DNA from: Lates calcarifer | Taxonomy: Eukaryota; Chordata; Actinopteri; Centropomidae | Direction: 5' to 3' | NCBI RefSeq assembly: GCF_001640805.2 | Contig: NC_066843.1 | Location: forward strand, 3,222,380 to 3,286,379 | DNA: 64,000 bases | In this document: positions 1 to 10,500 of the stretch, piece after piece | How the letters are laid out: each line of letters opens with the position of its first letter | Position numbering within the stretch: the first letter of the stretch is position 1 | The notes under the pieces: generated by a model | Told to the model about the DNA's origin: nothing | Seen by the model: the letters and a program-made list of their open reading frames with translations, nothing else | Database searches by the model: none | Made by a program: the position numbers and the translations under genes

Positions 1-472
1 TGTTTTTAGTGGGGAGGTGGGTTGGAGGTTCAGGAAACTGGTACCTGTGTGTCAGACTGGGTGCTCATGCTTTGTGCTGATCAGGTGAGGTCACACCACA
101 GAGATAAGGCAGGTGAGGGGGAGGAGGCTGGCGGGGGGAGGGATGAAGCACTCGGGATTAACTTTAGTCGGATCCTGACTCGGGCGAGTGTCTAGCCATT
201 GTTTGTAAGAGAAAGAGTAACTACTGAAAGACAGTATGAGTTTACACACATCATCAGCTGCGCACTGGGCACGCTCAGAAACCAGACGGCAGCGACAGCT
301 ACAGCGACGGCGAGCGATCCTAAATGTTTAGAAGATAAAACCCAATCACCAGATATTAAAACACCGGCCAACGTTCTGATCTGCAAATGGGGGCGTTGAC
401 CCTCACCATGCACTCGCCTCCCACTATTTTGCCTCAAATAGAGACGGCATAAGCATAGCCACACATAATGCT

Positions 473-486
473 GTTACCATAGCAAC
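473..486 (+). promoter_or_regulatory. RFX X-box match (perfect)
   Basis: GTTACCATAGCAAC, intronic, 200 bp from the similar site at 673. Confidence 0.45.
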
Positions 487-672
487 ATACCTAGAACAAA
501 GTTGTTGTTGTTTTTTTGTTTTTTTTTTCTCCTCAAAAATTACTCATCTCAATAATTTTATCCTGGGTGTGATTTCTTCCAAATGAACCAAAGACATGTT
601 CAACAAAAGAAGTGACATTTTTTGCAACTTGCTCACTGATACATGATGTTTGTGGCACCCGGAAACTGCAGC

Positions 673-686
673 GTTACCTAGGCAAC
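673..686 (+). promoter_or_regulatory. RFX X-box match (perfect)
   Basis: GTTACCTAGGCAAC, intronic, 199 bp from the shank1 micro-exon 885-921. Confidence 0.45.
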
Positions 687-884
687 AAATACTTGTCAGC
701 ACACGCCTGTGTGTGTGTGTGTGCGTGAGGTGTGTGTGTGTGTGTCGAGCAAAGGTGGGCTGCTCTGTGGGCACCGGGGTTAAAGCAGTGGGGTGGGGGT
801 GCAGGGGGGTAAGAGGTAAAGAGAGGCGGGCGGTGAGAGAGGGAGCACAGGGTGGATGGCGACACTTTTTCTGGGTGGGGTTAC

Positions 885-921
885 CTGTAGTGGGGGTGCT
901 GGAAGTGACAGTGTGGAACCT
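885..921 (-). CDS. shank1: probable shank1 micro-exon 19 (residues 845-857)
   Basis: A 37-nt open segment with acceptor CACTGTTCTTTCAG and donor CAG|GTAACC. Its phase fits exon 18 (G+AG gives Glu). It would add E-VPHCHFQHPHY plus two bases, a His/aromatic-rich insert. Mammalian SHANK1 continues with EYEQQPAP after ELEEM and I do not recall an equal of this peptide, so it may be an alternatively used or fish-specific exon. Splice sites and phase are good; protein homology is not established. Confidence 0.5.
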
Positions 922-1278
922 CTGAAAGAACAGTGAAATGCATTGAGACCGTCATCCACGGCGGTAGCCAATCTTCTTCTTCTTCTGTCTCTTCCCTTTG
1001 TTTCTGTCGCTGAGTAAGTACACTATCTCCCTCTCTACTTTCTTGCTGTCTAAATTTAGCCCTCGCTCGACTCCCCTTCTCACTTTCAGCATCCTTAACA
1101 ACCCCCAACCCTCTGGTTTCACACTGTTTCTATCATTCCTCATCACCTCAATCTATTTCTACCCACTAACTTTTTTTTCTCCTCCTTCTCCCTCCCTCAT
1201 TGTCTACATCTCCCTCTTCATTCTTTGCCATCCATCTCTTTTCAGCCTCCCAAAAGTTCATCTAAGCCTGTTTCTTAC
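922..1278. other. short intron, pyrimidine-rich on the plus strand
   Basis: The intron between coding exon 18 and the micro-exon. Positions about 1010-1270 are C/T-rich on the plus strand, so purine-rich in the transcript. The 99-codon plus-strand frame here is Leu/Ser/Phe-rich from simple sequence and is not a gene. Confidence 0.6.
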
Positions 1279-1359
1279 CCATCTCCTCCAGCTCTGAAGT
1301 CATGGATTTGGATCGCAGGGCGATAGCCGGCGTGCTCAGCCTCTTGCTCTGCTGGGGAA
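1279..1359 (-). CDS. shank1: shank1 coding exon 18: RSKSMTSELEEM motif (residues 818-845)
   Basis: An 81-nt exon with acceptor CCTCTCCTCCAG and donor G|GTAAGA. After completing a codon as ATT it encodes PQQSKRLSTPAIALRSKSM then TSELEEM and one base. Human SHANK1 reads PQQAKRLPPPTISLRSKSMTSELEEM. The motif starts the unstructured proline-rich half of the protein. A 200-nt pyrimidine-rich stretch on the plus strand (1010-1270) lies in the following intron. Confidence 0.94.
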
Positions 1360-1462
1360 CTGGAGGAGAGGGAACGGTTCAGTCGAGCTGTTCAAGATCA
1401 TGGTTCAGTTACCACCAGCATCCTCCAACAGCGCCACCCCAGGGTGCAGCACATAGACTTAC

Positions 1463-1598
1463 TTTTCTTCCTCGAACCCTCCTCCATGTCAGGGTTGCGG
1501 GTTACCATGACAACCTTGACCATGAGGCTGTTGCCGCCTTGCCGGATCATGTTGACGACCTGCCGGTGTCCAACTTTCACCACATTCTGACCATTGAC
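1463..1598 (-). CDS. shank1: shank1 coding exon 17: PDZ end (residues 773-818)
   Basis: A 136-nt exon with acceptor CTGTCTCAG and consensus donor A|GTAAGT. It encodes VNGQNVVKVGHRQVVNMIRQ then GGNSLMVKVVMVTRNPDMEE and GSRKK plus one base. The His of VGHRQVV is the helix-B residue that selects class I (Ser/Thr at -2) ligands. After the PDZ, NPDMEEGSRKK parallels HPDMDEAVHKK in mammals. A near-consensus RFX X-box (1501-1514) lies inside the exon, where it codes part of MVTR. Confidence 0.96.
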
Positions 1599-1673
1599 CT
1601 GAGACAGAGACAGAGTATTTGTTCACCTCCATGTCAGTGCTTTAGATAACGCAGTGGTCGATCACGGCAGTAC

Positions 1674-1798
1674 CTCTATCAGAAAATCCCCCATCCTGAG
1701 ACCGGCTCTCCAGGCCACACCTCCCTCGTCCACTGACTCCAGGTACTGCAGGGCAGGGAACGCCGGGGTGGGAGTAAACTCCTCGATAGGAGTCTGAG
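1674..1798 (-). CDS. shank1: shank1 coding exon 16: PDZ middle (residues 731-772)
   Basis: A 125-nt exon with acceptor CGTCTCCAG and donor GAG|GTACTG. It reads A-QTPIEEFTPTPAFPALQYL then ESVDEGGVAWRAGLRMGDFL-IE. TPIEEFTPTPAFPALQYLESVD is the long beta2-beta3 loop peculiar to SHANK PDZ domains. AGLRMGDFLIE is the SHANK1 form (AGLRTGDFLIE in the others). It ends in phase 0. Confidence 0.97.
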
Positions 1799-1896
1799 CT
1801 GGAGACGCAGAGAAAACATGACAGGAGAGGATTCAGTGTGTCGTATACAATCAGAACTGAATCAGCGAGTGAGTGTGATTGTGAGGTACTTCTTAC

Positions 1897-1979
1897 CTTT
1901 GGCCCCTCTCAGCACAAAGCCAAAACCCTCGCTGTCTTTCTTCTGCAGAAGCACTGTCTTCTCCTTGATTATATAGTCA
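1897..1979 (-). CDS. shank1: shank1 coding exon 15: start of PDZ (residues 703-731)
   Basis: An 83-nt exon with acceptor CTCTCTGCCAG and donor AAAG|GTAAGA. It encodes S-DYIIKEKTVLLQKKDSEG then FGFVLRGAK. GFGF is the carboxylate-binding loop of the SHANK PDZ, which binds the C-terminus (T-R-L) of GKAP/DLGAP. The residues equal mammalian SHANK1 at every position seen. One base (G) carries into the next exon to make Ala. This is the first exon common to the long and the proposed short isoform. Confidence 0.97.
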
Positions 1980-2941
1980 CTGGCAGAGAGGAGACAGAGG
2001 ACAGACAGAGTTGGGAATAACAGAAACAGACAAGCTGTACAGAACATCATCTGCATCCACCCTCTGCTGTGATCGATAGAAAGTCAAGTTCTAAAATCAA
2101 TAAATCAATACATTTACCTTTTATTCCCTAACTACACCACTCATCTCCTCTGCTGCCTGCTCCCCACTTCCTGTGTCCCCCTCTGATGACATCACCACCC
2201 AATCACGAGGCAGAAGCTAATTTCACTATGATACTGCAGTGAAACTGTGTGTGAAATAATTACACATCTCCTGTTCTTATTTCTGTTTTTCCTCATGTTT
2301 GAGTGCTGAGAGCTGTGAGGTAATTTCCTGGAAACTTTCCTCAATATTTCCTTAAAAAAAGAAGCTGTTTAGCTGTACATCCCTGGGATATTTCCAAGAT
2401 AGGCCTACACAACCTGCTGCTAATTATAACAGAAATGAAGGAAGTGTTAATTGCTGCAGTTATTAAGTGCTTGCTCATTATATTTGAGTTTTTAAGAAAA
2501 GCAAAACCTGTAAACAAAGTACTTTAAAATATACACTTTTTGTTTGACTTATATTTTTAGTGCAGATATAAAAATGGGTTGAGGTCATAGTATGTCTATG
2601 GAAAGCCTGATTTACCTGACATTTCACATGCCCTTAAATACGCTGTTCTAATAATCTAATTTTCTATTATTAGTAGAAGTAATAATGTAAAGTGTCTCAT
2701 GTTCTAAATGGCTAAAAGCTGCTTGAAGTGATGACAATAAATACTTCAAAACGGCTGCTGTTAGTCAAACCATAACCCTCATTAATCTGTAATTTATGCC
2801 ACAATCCCTACAGTACAGTGGTGACATGACACAGTGTTTTGCTCCGCTTCACTGTGTTGTATGTTTTTGACAGCGAGCCCAGAGCCGGTTTCCACCAGAA
2901 CCTCAGTAAGAGATGCTATATACAGTACGATGGCGCTGCTT

Positions 2942-2955
2942 GTTGCCTCAGCAAC
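2942..2955 (+). promoter_or_regulatory. RFX X-box match (perfect)
   Basis: GTTGCCTCAGCAAC, 1 kb upstream (transcript sense) of the first PDZ exon. Confidence 0.45.
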
Positions 2956-3355
2956 AGCTAGAAGTGGACGCAGGGAAACTTGCTTGGGTAGGTCCACACC
3001 AGAGCCAAGCCTTGTAATGGTACACTATTAGTCACTGACAGCAGAGAACAGGCACTGTGTGCTCACAGGTGGAGCCCATACACTATAGTACACTGTCTGC
3101 TCCGTCCTCTGGCACAAACAGAGCCGAAAGATGCAGAGTGGTGGCAACTAACAAAGTACATTTACTCAGTATTTGAGGTACTTATTGCCACATTATACTT
3201 CTTCTGACTTCTATTAGTACTTCCAGAACATATTGTTCTTTCTGCTCCGATAGATTCATTTGACAACTACAGCTAAACTTTACTTTCCAGATTAAGAATT
3301 TACATTAAAACATATCATAAACTTAGAAAATAAAATTCATTGTTGAGGATTAAAC

Positions 3356-3658
3356 CAGTGGTTCCAAACCTTTTTTGGCACAGTGAACCCTCTACTTGAA
3401 GTCTCTTGTCACGTTTCAGATGTCTCTGAGTTGTTGGCAGTTCATCCAGAGAGACATTTGCCCTCTAAACGTTTCAGATGGTTTGATTTAAGTGATTGTT
3501 CGAGGTCCAAACGAGGTAAATCCATCCAATAATTCACCACGACGCAAAGATTAGAGACAAGTGTTTAGTTTTTAGCAGAAATTACTTTCTTCCTTCTTCT
3601 CTCATTCTCTCTGATGTGACCCTTTGGAGGGGCAGCACCCGTAGGTTGAGAACCACTG
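3356..3658. mobile_element. hAT-like MITE, copy 1, inside a larger repeat
   Basis: Termini CAGTGGTTCCAAACCTT and AGGTTGAGAACCACTG are inverted repeats. The element is flanked by 8-bp near-duplicates GATTAAAC (3348-3355) and GACTAAAC (3659-3666), the target-site length of hAT transposons. It is 303 bp with no coding capacity. The host sequence around it (about 3150-3350 and 3667-3770) belongs to another common fish repeat. Confidence 0.75.
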
Positions 3659-6323
3659 GACTAAACTACAGAACTGCACAGAAAGCAGTTTAAACTAGAT
3701 CCACCTCGACTGGCTACAGCAATAAAATGCAGCTTCTGTCTCATGGACTGATGATGAGACAATGAGCCCCAGAACACAGACATGTTTTTGATTATTTTGC
3801 TTCCCCTTCCCCGTCTGTTGGTCATTTGTGGTCATTTCTTGTGTCTTTGCACTCGTGTTTTCTCTCTTTGTGGTCCTGTTGTTTTTCTTTCTGGTATTTT
3901 TTGTCTCTTTTTGAGTCCCATTATAGTCATGAAACCTTAAGGCCCAGCTCAGTACATAAACTCAACCTGACTGTGACATGATGTTGTTGTTGCCGACAAA
4001 TTTACACCACTGGACTCAAATATAAACGCCGGGGATCTCAGAATCACCTACGACATCCTCCTTCCCGTTGACCAATAGGACGACAGAGGAACATATCAGC
4101 ACCTGTTTTTCTTGACAGCATGTTTACAACGTCTTGACCCTCCTCCTGAAGGCTCACAAGGACATGAAGAATAATTTGCAGAGCAGCCAGTCTCCTGACC
4201 GAACACGAAGAAGAGAATTTACAGCACTATGATTTCCTAATCTGACACGGTGACTGTTGAGAAAGACAAAAACAATCGAGGCTCCAGCCCCGGGGCCCTG
4301 TGACCTCTTGGGCCTGTTCCCAGTAGGTCTGTTCAGAAATACCTCCACAGTCCCTCTAAAATAACAGGTACGACACGTCACGCACACGGACGCCAGGCCA
4401 CGGTTTAGTTTAAACCACTTCAGTCCAGTTGGGTCTCAGGAACAGCACCACCTCTGAGGTATCAGGGAGTGTTGTGTTGTTATGAATGGAAAGGCCATTC
4501 AGTCAGAGAGGTATATGTGCCGTGTCAGCTGTAACATACTGTAACCACATGCTGATAATCCCATCGTGCACCAAAATAGTCCCAGCCCACTCCATCTGTT
4601 CATCCCTCTCTCTTTCTCTCTGCACTGCCTTCTCTTCTTCTTTATATCTCTCCATCCTCGTGGCCCCGCCTTCTCCAGACTTGTATCTGTACTGGCTCTC
4701 CTCTCACCTGTTCTCCAAACTTCTAATCATTCACTCATTTTTTTATCTAGTCACATTTCTGATCTTTTCAGTCAGTCTACAGAGTGCATCACTCTCTCCA
4801 CAGCCTGTGACAGCCTCTCTGTCTCTTTGTTATTCGTGTCCTCTTCTGTCCATTTCTGCGCCCAGTCCAGACCTCAAACGCTCCCAAGACCAAACATGCA
4901 GTATACTGTACATAAATACACACGAGTGAGTAGTGAATATAGATTACTGTTTCAGTAATCTTGATTTAGAAACACTGTAGAAGCTTCACTGGATTTAGAT
5001 GTTTCAGATGTGGAATTCAAACAATCAGGTGAACAAAAACCTGCATTCACACACATAAACAACATCTACTTTCCCTAAATTCTAAACTGTAAGAGTTGCA
5101 TTAGTTAAATCAGATCCTGGTAAATACAGGCACACACATTAAATTCACCCTGTAGGCCTGCTCTGTCCCTGCAGGCAACACAAGCAACAGGTCACTGGAA
5201 TTCATTCATTTACTGAGCTGGAAATTCAGCCTGTGCTCAGGCAACAAATAACAGTTCAAGAAACTGGTTATTCTGAACAAATGGTGCCTTATTACAGCCT
5301 GTTAGCCAGCTCTGTTAGCCCATCAGCATCATGTAACTTTAAGAAACGTGACAGCAAAGCAGCAGAAAATGCAGCTCTCTGAACCTTCTGCACAACCAAA
5401 GTGAACAAATAATTACGGCAACTGTTCTACAAAGAGTTGGTCACTGGAAGATGTGTCAGATCATAACTGTCATGTGTACACTGGTACTACTCATCCCACA
5501 CTCACTCCGGAAGCCGTTTGTGTTTGTGTGTAAGAGGCTGCATCCGACTACTAACTCAGGCTCTGCTGTCTTCAAGGATGTCGTCAACTTTGTCCCAGAT
5601 CAGTGACTGGATGCTCTGAAGTCCACATTTCTAGACCGGCTACATGGATACAGGGGCTAACAAGGCCTGTCCCAGTTCAGAAGCTCCTCCACATGCAGCT
5701 GAGAAGAAACGCAGCCTACTTTTGCTCACAACTTGTGTGTCCTCGGAAGCTCCCCGAGTCCCTCAGTCCACCGGGAGCTGGTCAGTTATTTAACAGAGCA
5801 TTCAGGTCATCTCCCCTAACATGTAGAATCAGGGAAGGTCACATGACATGGTCATATTAGAAGGTATTTGTATTCAGATTGTCACTAGTCAGTAGTAAAT
5901 ACACTGGCATGGGAATTTAGTGCAGGGTTTAAATCATGGAAGCAGCCTGGCTAACATGGTTTGCTGGTTTTCTTCACACCTGAACACCTGGATACATCCT
6001 GGTCTCTGTGAGGCTCTACCATCTGATTTAGAGAGGAGGAGCAGGTTCAGATGCTCAGGTGCACCTTTGCAGACTGCATCCTCAGAGGATGTCACTCAGT
6101 ATTTCAGGTGCAAGTGACAGAGCTGGACAATCCATCAGAACGTACAGTGTGTCTCTTACTGCACAGGTAAGAAGCCGAGGCATTAACCAGGTTTGGTCAA
6201 ACAGGCTTCCATAGAGGTGTCAGAAAGAAGCTGGAACTTGTCATGCATGCTGCATCGTTAAAACTCCCTCACCATGCGCTGTTTCCATTCTGTCGGCAGT
6301 CTCTTTCTTTCTCCCTGTCTCTC

Positions 6324-6328
<5 letters not shown>

Positions 6329-6362
<34 letters not shown>
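6329..6362. repeat. (CA)17 microsatellite
   Basis: Uninterrupted CA dinucleotides, the first of four CA arrays in 500 bp (others at about 6495-6531, 6672-6699 and 6775-6800). Confidence 0.95.
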
Positions 6363-6366
<4 letters not shown>

Positions 6367-6671
6367 TCCAGAAACACGCCACGCATCACGCAGGACACAA
6401 GAACACATGCAATCAACCGGCCAACAGAGGAGGAGAAATTTTCCCTCACATACCTTTGTGTTTTTGACGGACAACAGCAAACATATCATCCATGCACACA
6501 CACACACACACATACACACACACACACACAAACATAGGCATGCATGCACACAAACAAACACGTAATCAATCTGCACATCAGTAAAAGCAGCGAGCATCAC
6601 TTCTGCCGGTGCAGCGCTGCTAGAGGACGTTTGTTCACAGAGCGATTCAAAGCAGAGAGAAAGAGAAACGC

Positions 6672-6702
<31 letters not shown>

Positions 6703-6919
6703 TCATACAGCGAAACACAGAACGGCTGCACTGCTCATACACCGGGTTGTGCAGCAGCAGCTCTCGTCTGTCTTCACACACACACACACACACACACACA
6801 GGCAGACACACTGAATCAAACACATCCGTCTGCAAGCATGCGTTGCAACATCTGTCAATCTATCTCATCGATCCTGCCCTGCCATCCATGATGTCCACAT
6901 GCATGCACCCCTCCCTCCG

Positions 6920-6938
6920 CCCCCCCCCCCCCCCCCCC
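6920..6938. repeat. C19 homopolymer
   Basis: A run of 19 C on the plus strand next to the candidate alternative first exon of shank1. Length may be affected by sequencing error. Confidence 0.9.
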
Positions 6939-7020
6939 GTCTCCCCCAGCAACTGGAGGGAGAGAGGGAGAGAGAGAGAGGGAGGGGGGTAGGGGGGGTA
7001 TAAAAAGCCATGGCAGGTAC

Positions 7021-7127
7021 CTGTAAATGAACCAGACGCTCCTATTCACAGGGCCGAGCGACGGCCAGGAAGAAGAGAGGGAGAGGGAGAGGGAGAGATC
7101 CTCCTCGCCGCATGCCCCCATCGCCAT
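7021..7127 (-). CDS. shank1: candidate alternative first coding exon of a short, PDZ-start shank1 isoform
   Basis: Within the 11.5-kb intron between coding exons 14 and 15, a minus-strand ATG (7127) opens a frame of 35 codons ending WPSLGPVNRSVWFIY plus AG, then the donor-like CAG|GTACCTG. Joined to the PDZ exon at 1979, AG+T gives Ser, so the product would read NRSVWFIYS-DYIIKEKT. This phase matches coding exon 14 exactly. The junction also resembles the known short SHANK2 form, which reads (R)NSLYS-DCIIEEKT. The frame stays open further upstream (to 7403), but that part is mostly CT/GA simple sequence, so the M-A-M-G-A-C-G-E-E-D start is preferred. A CpG- and GA-rich block extends upstream. 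The donor is not optimal and no transcript evidence is available. Confidence 0.55.
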
Positions 7128-7289
7128 TTCCTCCCCTCCCTCTCCTCCTCCTCCTTCTCCTGCTCCTTCTCCTTCTCCTTCTCGTCTTCCAGCGAGACAG
7201 CAGCGAGCGCGAGCCGCGAGAGGAGAGGAGGAGGAGGAGGAGGAGAGGAGGAAGAGGAGGAGAGAGAGATGGAAGAAGGGAAAGGGAGA

Positions 7290-7530
7290 GGGAGAGGGCC
7301 GAGCTCTCCCAGCCCCTTCATACTTAAGACAGAGAGAGGAGGAATGGGAGAGGGAGAGAGAGAGAGAGAGAGAGATGGAGATGGTTCGCTGTGACTGCGA
7401 CACAGAGAGAGAGAGGGAGAGAAAGAGAGGGAGAGAGAAGAGGAGCAGGGGGAGAGGGAGGGGGAATAAGGTGGCTTAAAAAAAGGAGAGAGAGAAATGA
7501 GGTAATTTAGAGAGAGAGAGAGGGGTGATT
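7290..7530. repeat. GA-rich tract
   Basis: Near-continuous GA/GGA on the plus strand. It drives long meaningless frames (Arg/Glu on plus, Ser/Leu on minus). Part of the CpG/GA block of intron 14. Confidence 0.9.
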
Positions 7531-10500
7531 GGGTTTCTTCGCAGGGGGCTTCATGCACAAACACACACATCAACACACACACTCCAAACATGCATGTTTT
7601 TCATGCCACACACACTCCTCCTCCCTCCATCCATCTCTCCTCACTCCCCCACTTCCTATAGTTTATATGTATAGTATTCACTCTGCGTATCTATCACTGT
7701 CATGATTCCCCATTCATAAAAACGGATGCGACTGAGATAAGTCTCTGCTCTATACAGTACAGTCCTATCTGGAATCATTCATTCAGAGGAGGCTCTTGAA
7801 GTTAAAATGACTGAAAAGGTATAATCATCATCATGTGACATAATGATGAAAGACAAGTCCAATTATTATTATGTAATATTACACAGATAAAAGCTTTCAG
7901 AGGCTGATTTGCTCTTATTTGTACATGACTACATCAGATCCTTCTGGAGCCTCTGCTGCTCTTATTGACCCCACGTGCCTTTAAATCACACTTAACTAAC
8001 ACCCCCCCACCCCCACCTCACCCCCCCAATCTTCTTTCCTCTCCAGCCTCTAACATGCACACACATACACACACTCCATCCTCACATTAGCTGTAAACAA
8101 AGCATGAATGAGAGGGTAGAGCAAGGGAGAGGTGGGGTGGGGGGGAGGGAGGGAGGGAGGAGGAGACGCATCGACGCAGACAGGAAGAGGAGAGAGGACA
8201 GAGAAACAGCTGGCGGATGAGTGGCGGAAGGAGGAAGAGGAGGAGGAGGAAGAGGAGGGGGAGAGAGAAAGAGAGAGGAGAGGTACAGATTCTCTCGAAT
8301 AGGCACTCACATCATCTCTTAGTCAGAGCCTCCTTCCACGTATGTCGAAGCTGTCCTCCGTCGACTTGCCCTCCCCTCCCTCCCTCCTTCCTTCCTTCCC
8401 TCTCTACGTCTCTCCCTCTGTTCCTCTCCCCCTCTCTTCCTCTCTCTCCCTCTCTCACCCTCTTGCCTCCCTCCTGCATTCGAGGACGATCACAGCGCTT
8501 GTCCTCTCTCCTCTGTCATCTCTCTGCCTTTTTGTTTCCCTCCCTGCATGTCAGGATATACCGCTGTGATTCTGTGTGTACAGTATCTGTTTGTGTGTGC
8601 ATGCATGTGTGATGAGAGGGAGAGAGAGAGGGCATGGAAGACAGAGGGGCAGATAGAGAGAGAGAGAGAAGGGGGATGGGGGAGGGAGCAGGGGAGGAAA
8701 CATACAGAGGGACCACATGATGGTGTTTATGTGCGTCTGTCTGATGTGTCCCTGTGCCACAACCTCAACACACACTCTGCGATCTGTATGTCGCAGAAGT
8801 CGAGTCAGGTGAAGCCGTGCGAGTTTGCGAAATCCACGTCGACCAACTGTTACGTTGCGTACGCACGAGCAAGAGGCGACGCATGTGTCTGACAAGGAAC
8901 AACAAACCAGCACAGCAGCGTTTAGCAGGGTGCTCTGCCTCTCTCCTCCAAACTGCATGCTCGCTCGTCCTTATTTGACCCACTGTTGGCCCAAAAATGG
9001 TCTCATGTGGGCTGGCAGAGGAGCAGCAGCATGTACAGATTGTGTGGAGTTGCTCAGTGCATCTGTGGCAATGACACAGAGAGCAGATGAACTGATCAGT
9101 TTAGAGCTTTCATCTCTTTTATTCAGGAAAAACAACGTTAAGCTCAAAGCTACAGAGCAAATGCAGCTAAAACTGCAACAGCACAAACACTTCTCTACAA
9201 TCAAACACTCTGATAATAATAATTATAATTATATATATGTAGAGAGAGAGAGAGAGTTAGTTAAATGACACACTGTATGTCAGTATATGCTCTTATGTTT
9301 ATCAGGAGATTCAGCTGCACATGATGTTTTTCATCCCAGATTATGCAAATTAATAGATGAGGTAGGTTCTTACTCCACTGGAAATTATTTAAATGTATTT
9401 TGCTTTTAAGTTTTGTGAGAGAAGGCATCAGACTGCACCTTCAGAAAATAGAGAAAAACCCAAACAAGTGTTAAAACATCTTCACCAGTTTGACGTAAAT
9501 ATGCAGCATAAAGAATCACAGAAACACTGCACAGATATACAACATTATACTGAGTTTACTACAACCAGCAAACACTAGTAAAAGGCTGTTTGTGATCAAT
9601 GTACATTTCACAACTTGCAGCTTGACAGTATTTACCTGTGTGTTTCTTTAGGTTGTTTCTGTGTTGTCAAAGAGGTGAAGATGTTTTACATATCTGCATG
9701 TGTTTTCTTCTGTTGTTAAATAAGTGATGACCTTCTCTCACAAAAGGAGGTCATTGTGTTTGGAGTTTTATGAAACAGGACATCTCAAATTTAAAGATAA
9801 TTGTCACTGCAAAGTCAACAGCTTCATCTTCATTAAGTGAATGCTGCTCACTACAGAACAGACTTGATTTGTAGAAAATATTTTTCACCTCACTGTGACA
9901 GCAGTGTGATAACACCCACATATTTAGAGCATGTCTCACCCCAGCTGACTGAGTGACCTGAATTTGGCTGTAGCAGACATAAGTACAAGTTAAAAAAAGG
10001 TGGGGAATATAAATAATATAATTACAGCCACCCAAGGAGGAAAAAGGCTGGAGGAGGAGGAGCAGGAGGGAGGAAAGATGTAAAGTAGGTTGAGGACAAA
10101 CGAGGGTTGATTAAAAAGACATCAGAGGTGGACGTTCATAAAATATCTCTGTTTGTTTGTCATTCGTCAGCACTGATTCCCAAGTCGCCGTAACCCTCAG
10201 CCCCTGTGCTCCTGTTAATGTAATCACTGCACCGCATTATCAGGTTAAAGCAGTTCATCTTGCTGACTGCCTGGTTTCAGTTATCACGCCTTGTTATACT
10301 GTCACAGCTTGTCCTGTGCTGAAAAAAAAAAATCAGGTTGCAAAATATATCCAGCTGTCAATAACAGGCGGGGGGGCTGAACAGGAGCTGAGGATCAATG
10401 AGTGGCAGAGAAGATGACTCTGTCCATTAGAGATTAACCAATATGTTGGGCTAATGTGAGGCATTCATCAAAGAGCTGGACATGCACCCATCACTCTTAC

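Larger units (their letters stand above)
1..884. other. shank1 intron (part) with TG repeat and two X-box matches
   Basis: No further shank1 exon was recognised; the next one, expected to carry the mammalian KKRTVYQMALNKLDEIL region, is absent. The segment holds GTTACCATAGCAAC (473-486) and GTTACCTAGGCAAC (673-686), both perfect RFX X-box matches 200 bp apart. An interrupted (TG)n lies at about 706-745, with a T-rich run at 505-530. Open frames on both strands here overlap simple sequence and are not supported. Confidence 0.6.
1980..7020. other. shank1 intron 14, right (downstream) part
   Basis: No exon recognised. It holds a perfect X-box (2942-2955), a composite teleost repeat at about 3150-3770 with a nested hAT-like MITE, a CT-rich stretch (4600-4870) and four (CA)n arrays between 6329 and 6801. 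A C19 run lies at 6920-6938 just before the alternative first exon. Sequence 4880-6240 shows no repeat or coding signal that I can name. Confidence 0.55.
6940..9000. promoter_or_regulatory. candidate intragenic promoter or CpG-enriched island
   Basis: CpGs are far denser than in neighbouring intron sequence, clustered at 7040-7220, 8160-8225, 8335-8500 and 8820-8895. The clusters are separated by long GA (plus strand) or CT tracts. SHANK genes are known to use intragenic promoters giving N-terminally short proteins. The island lies upstream, on the minus strand, of the candidate first exon 7021-7127. A TATAAAAAG element (6999-7007) lies on the plus strand and would point the other way. No start site can be fixed from sequence. 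Confidence 0.4.

Noticed and set aside
1302..1649. 115-codon plus-strand frame
   Set aside because: It is the antisense shadow of shank1 exons 17 and 18.
6886..6905. Minus-strand IMDGRAGS as the missing LMDGIGPG exon
   Set aside because: No donor follows, the phase is wrong, and only three or four residues match.
6999..7007. TATAAAAAG on the plus strand as a promoter of a plus-strand gene at 7027
   Set aside because: The frame downstream is simple-sequence coding with no known domain. A TATA-like string in A/G-rich DNA is weak evidence. Noted only within the island entry.
6855..7591. Long open frames on both strands, Ser/Leu-rich or Arg/Glu-rich
   Set aside because: They are produced by GA/CT simple sequence. 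Only the last 35 codons of one minus-strand frame (7127-7021) are kept, as an alternative exon with a matching splice phase.
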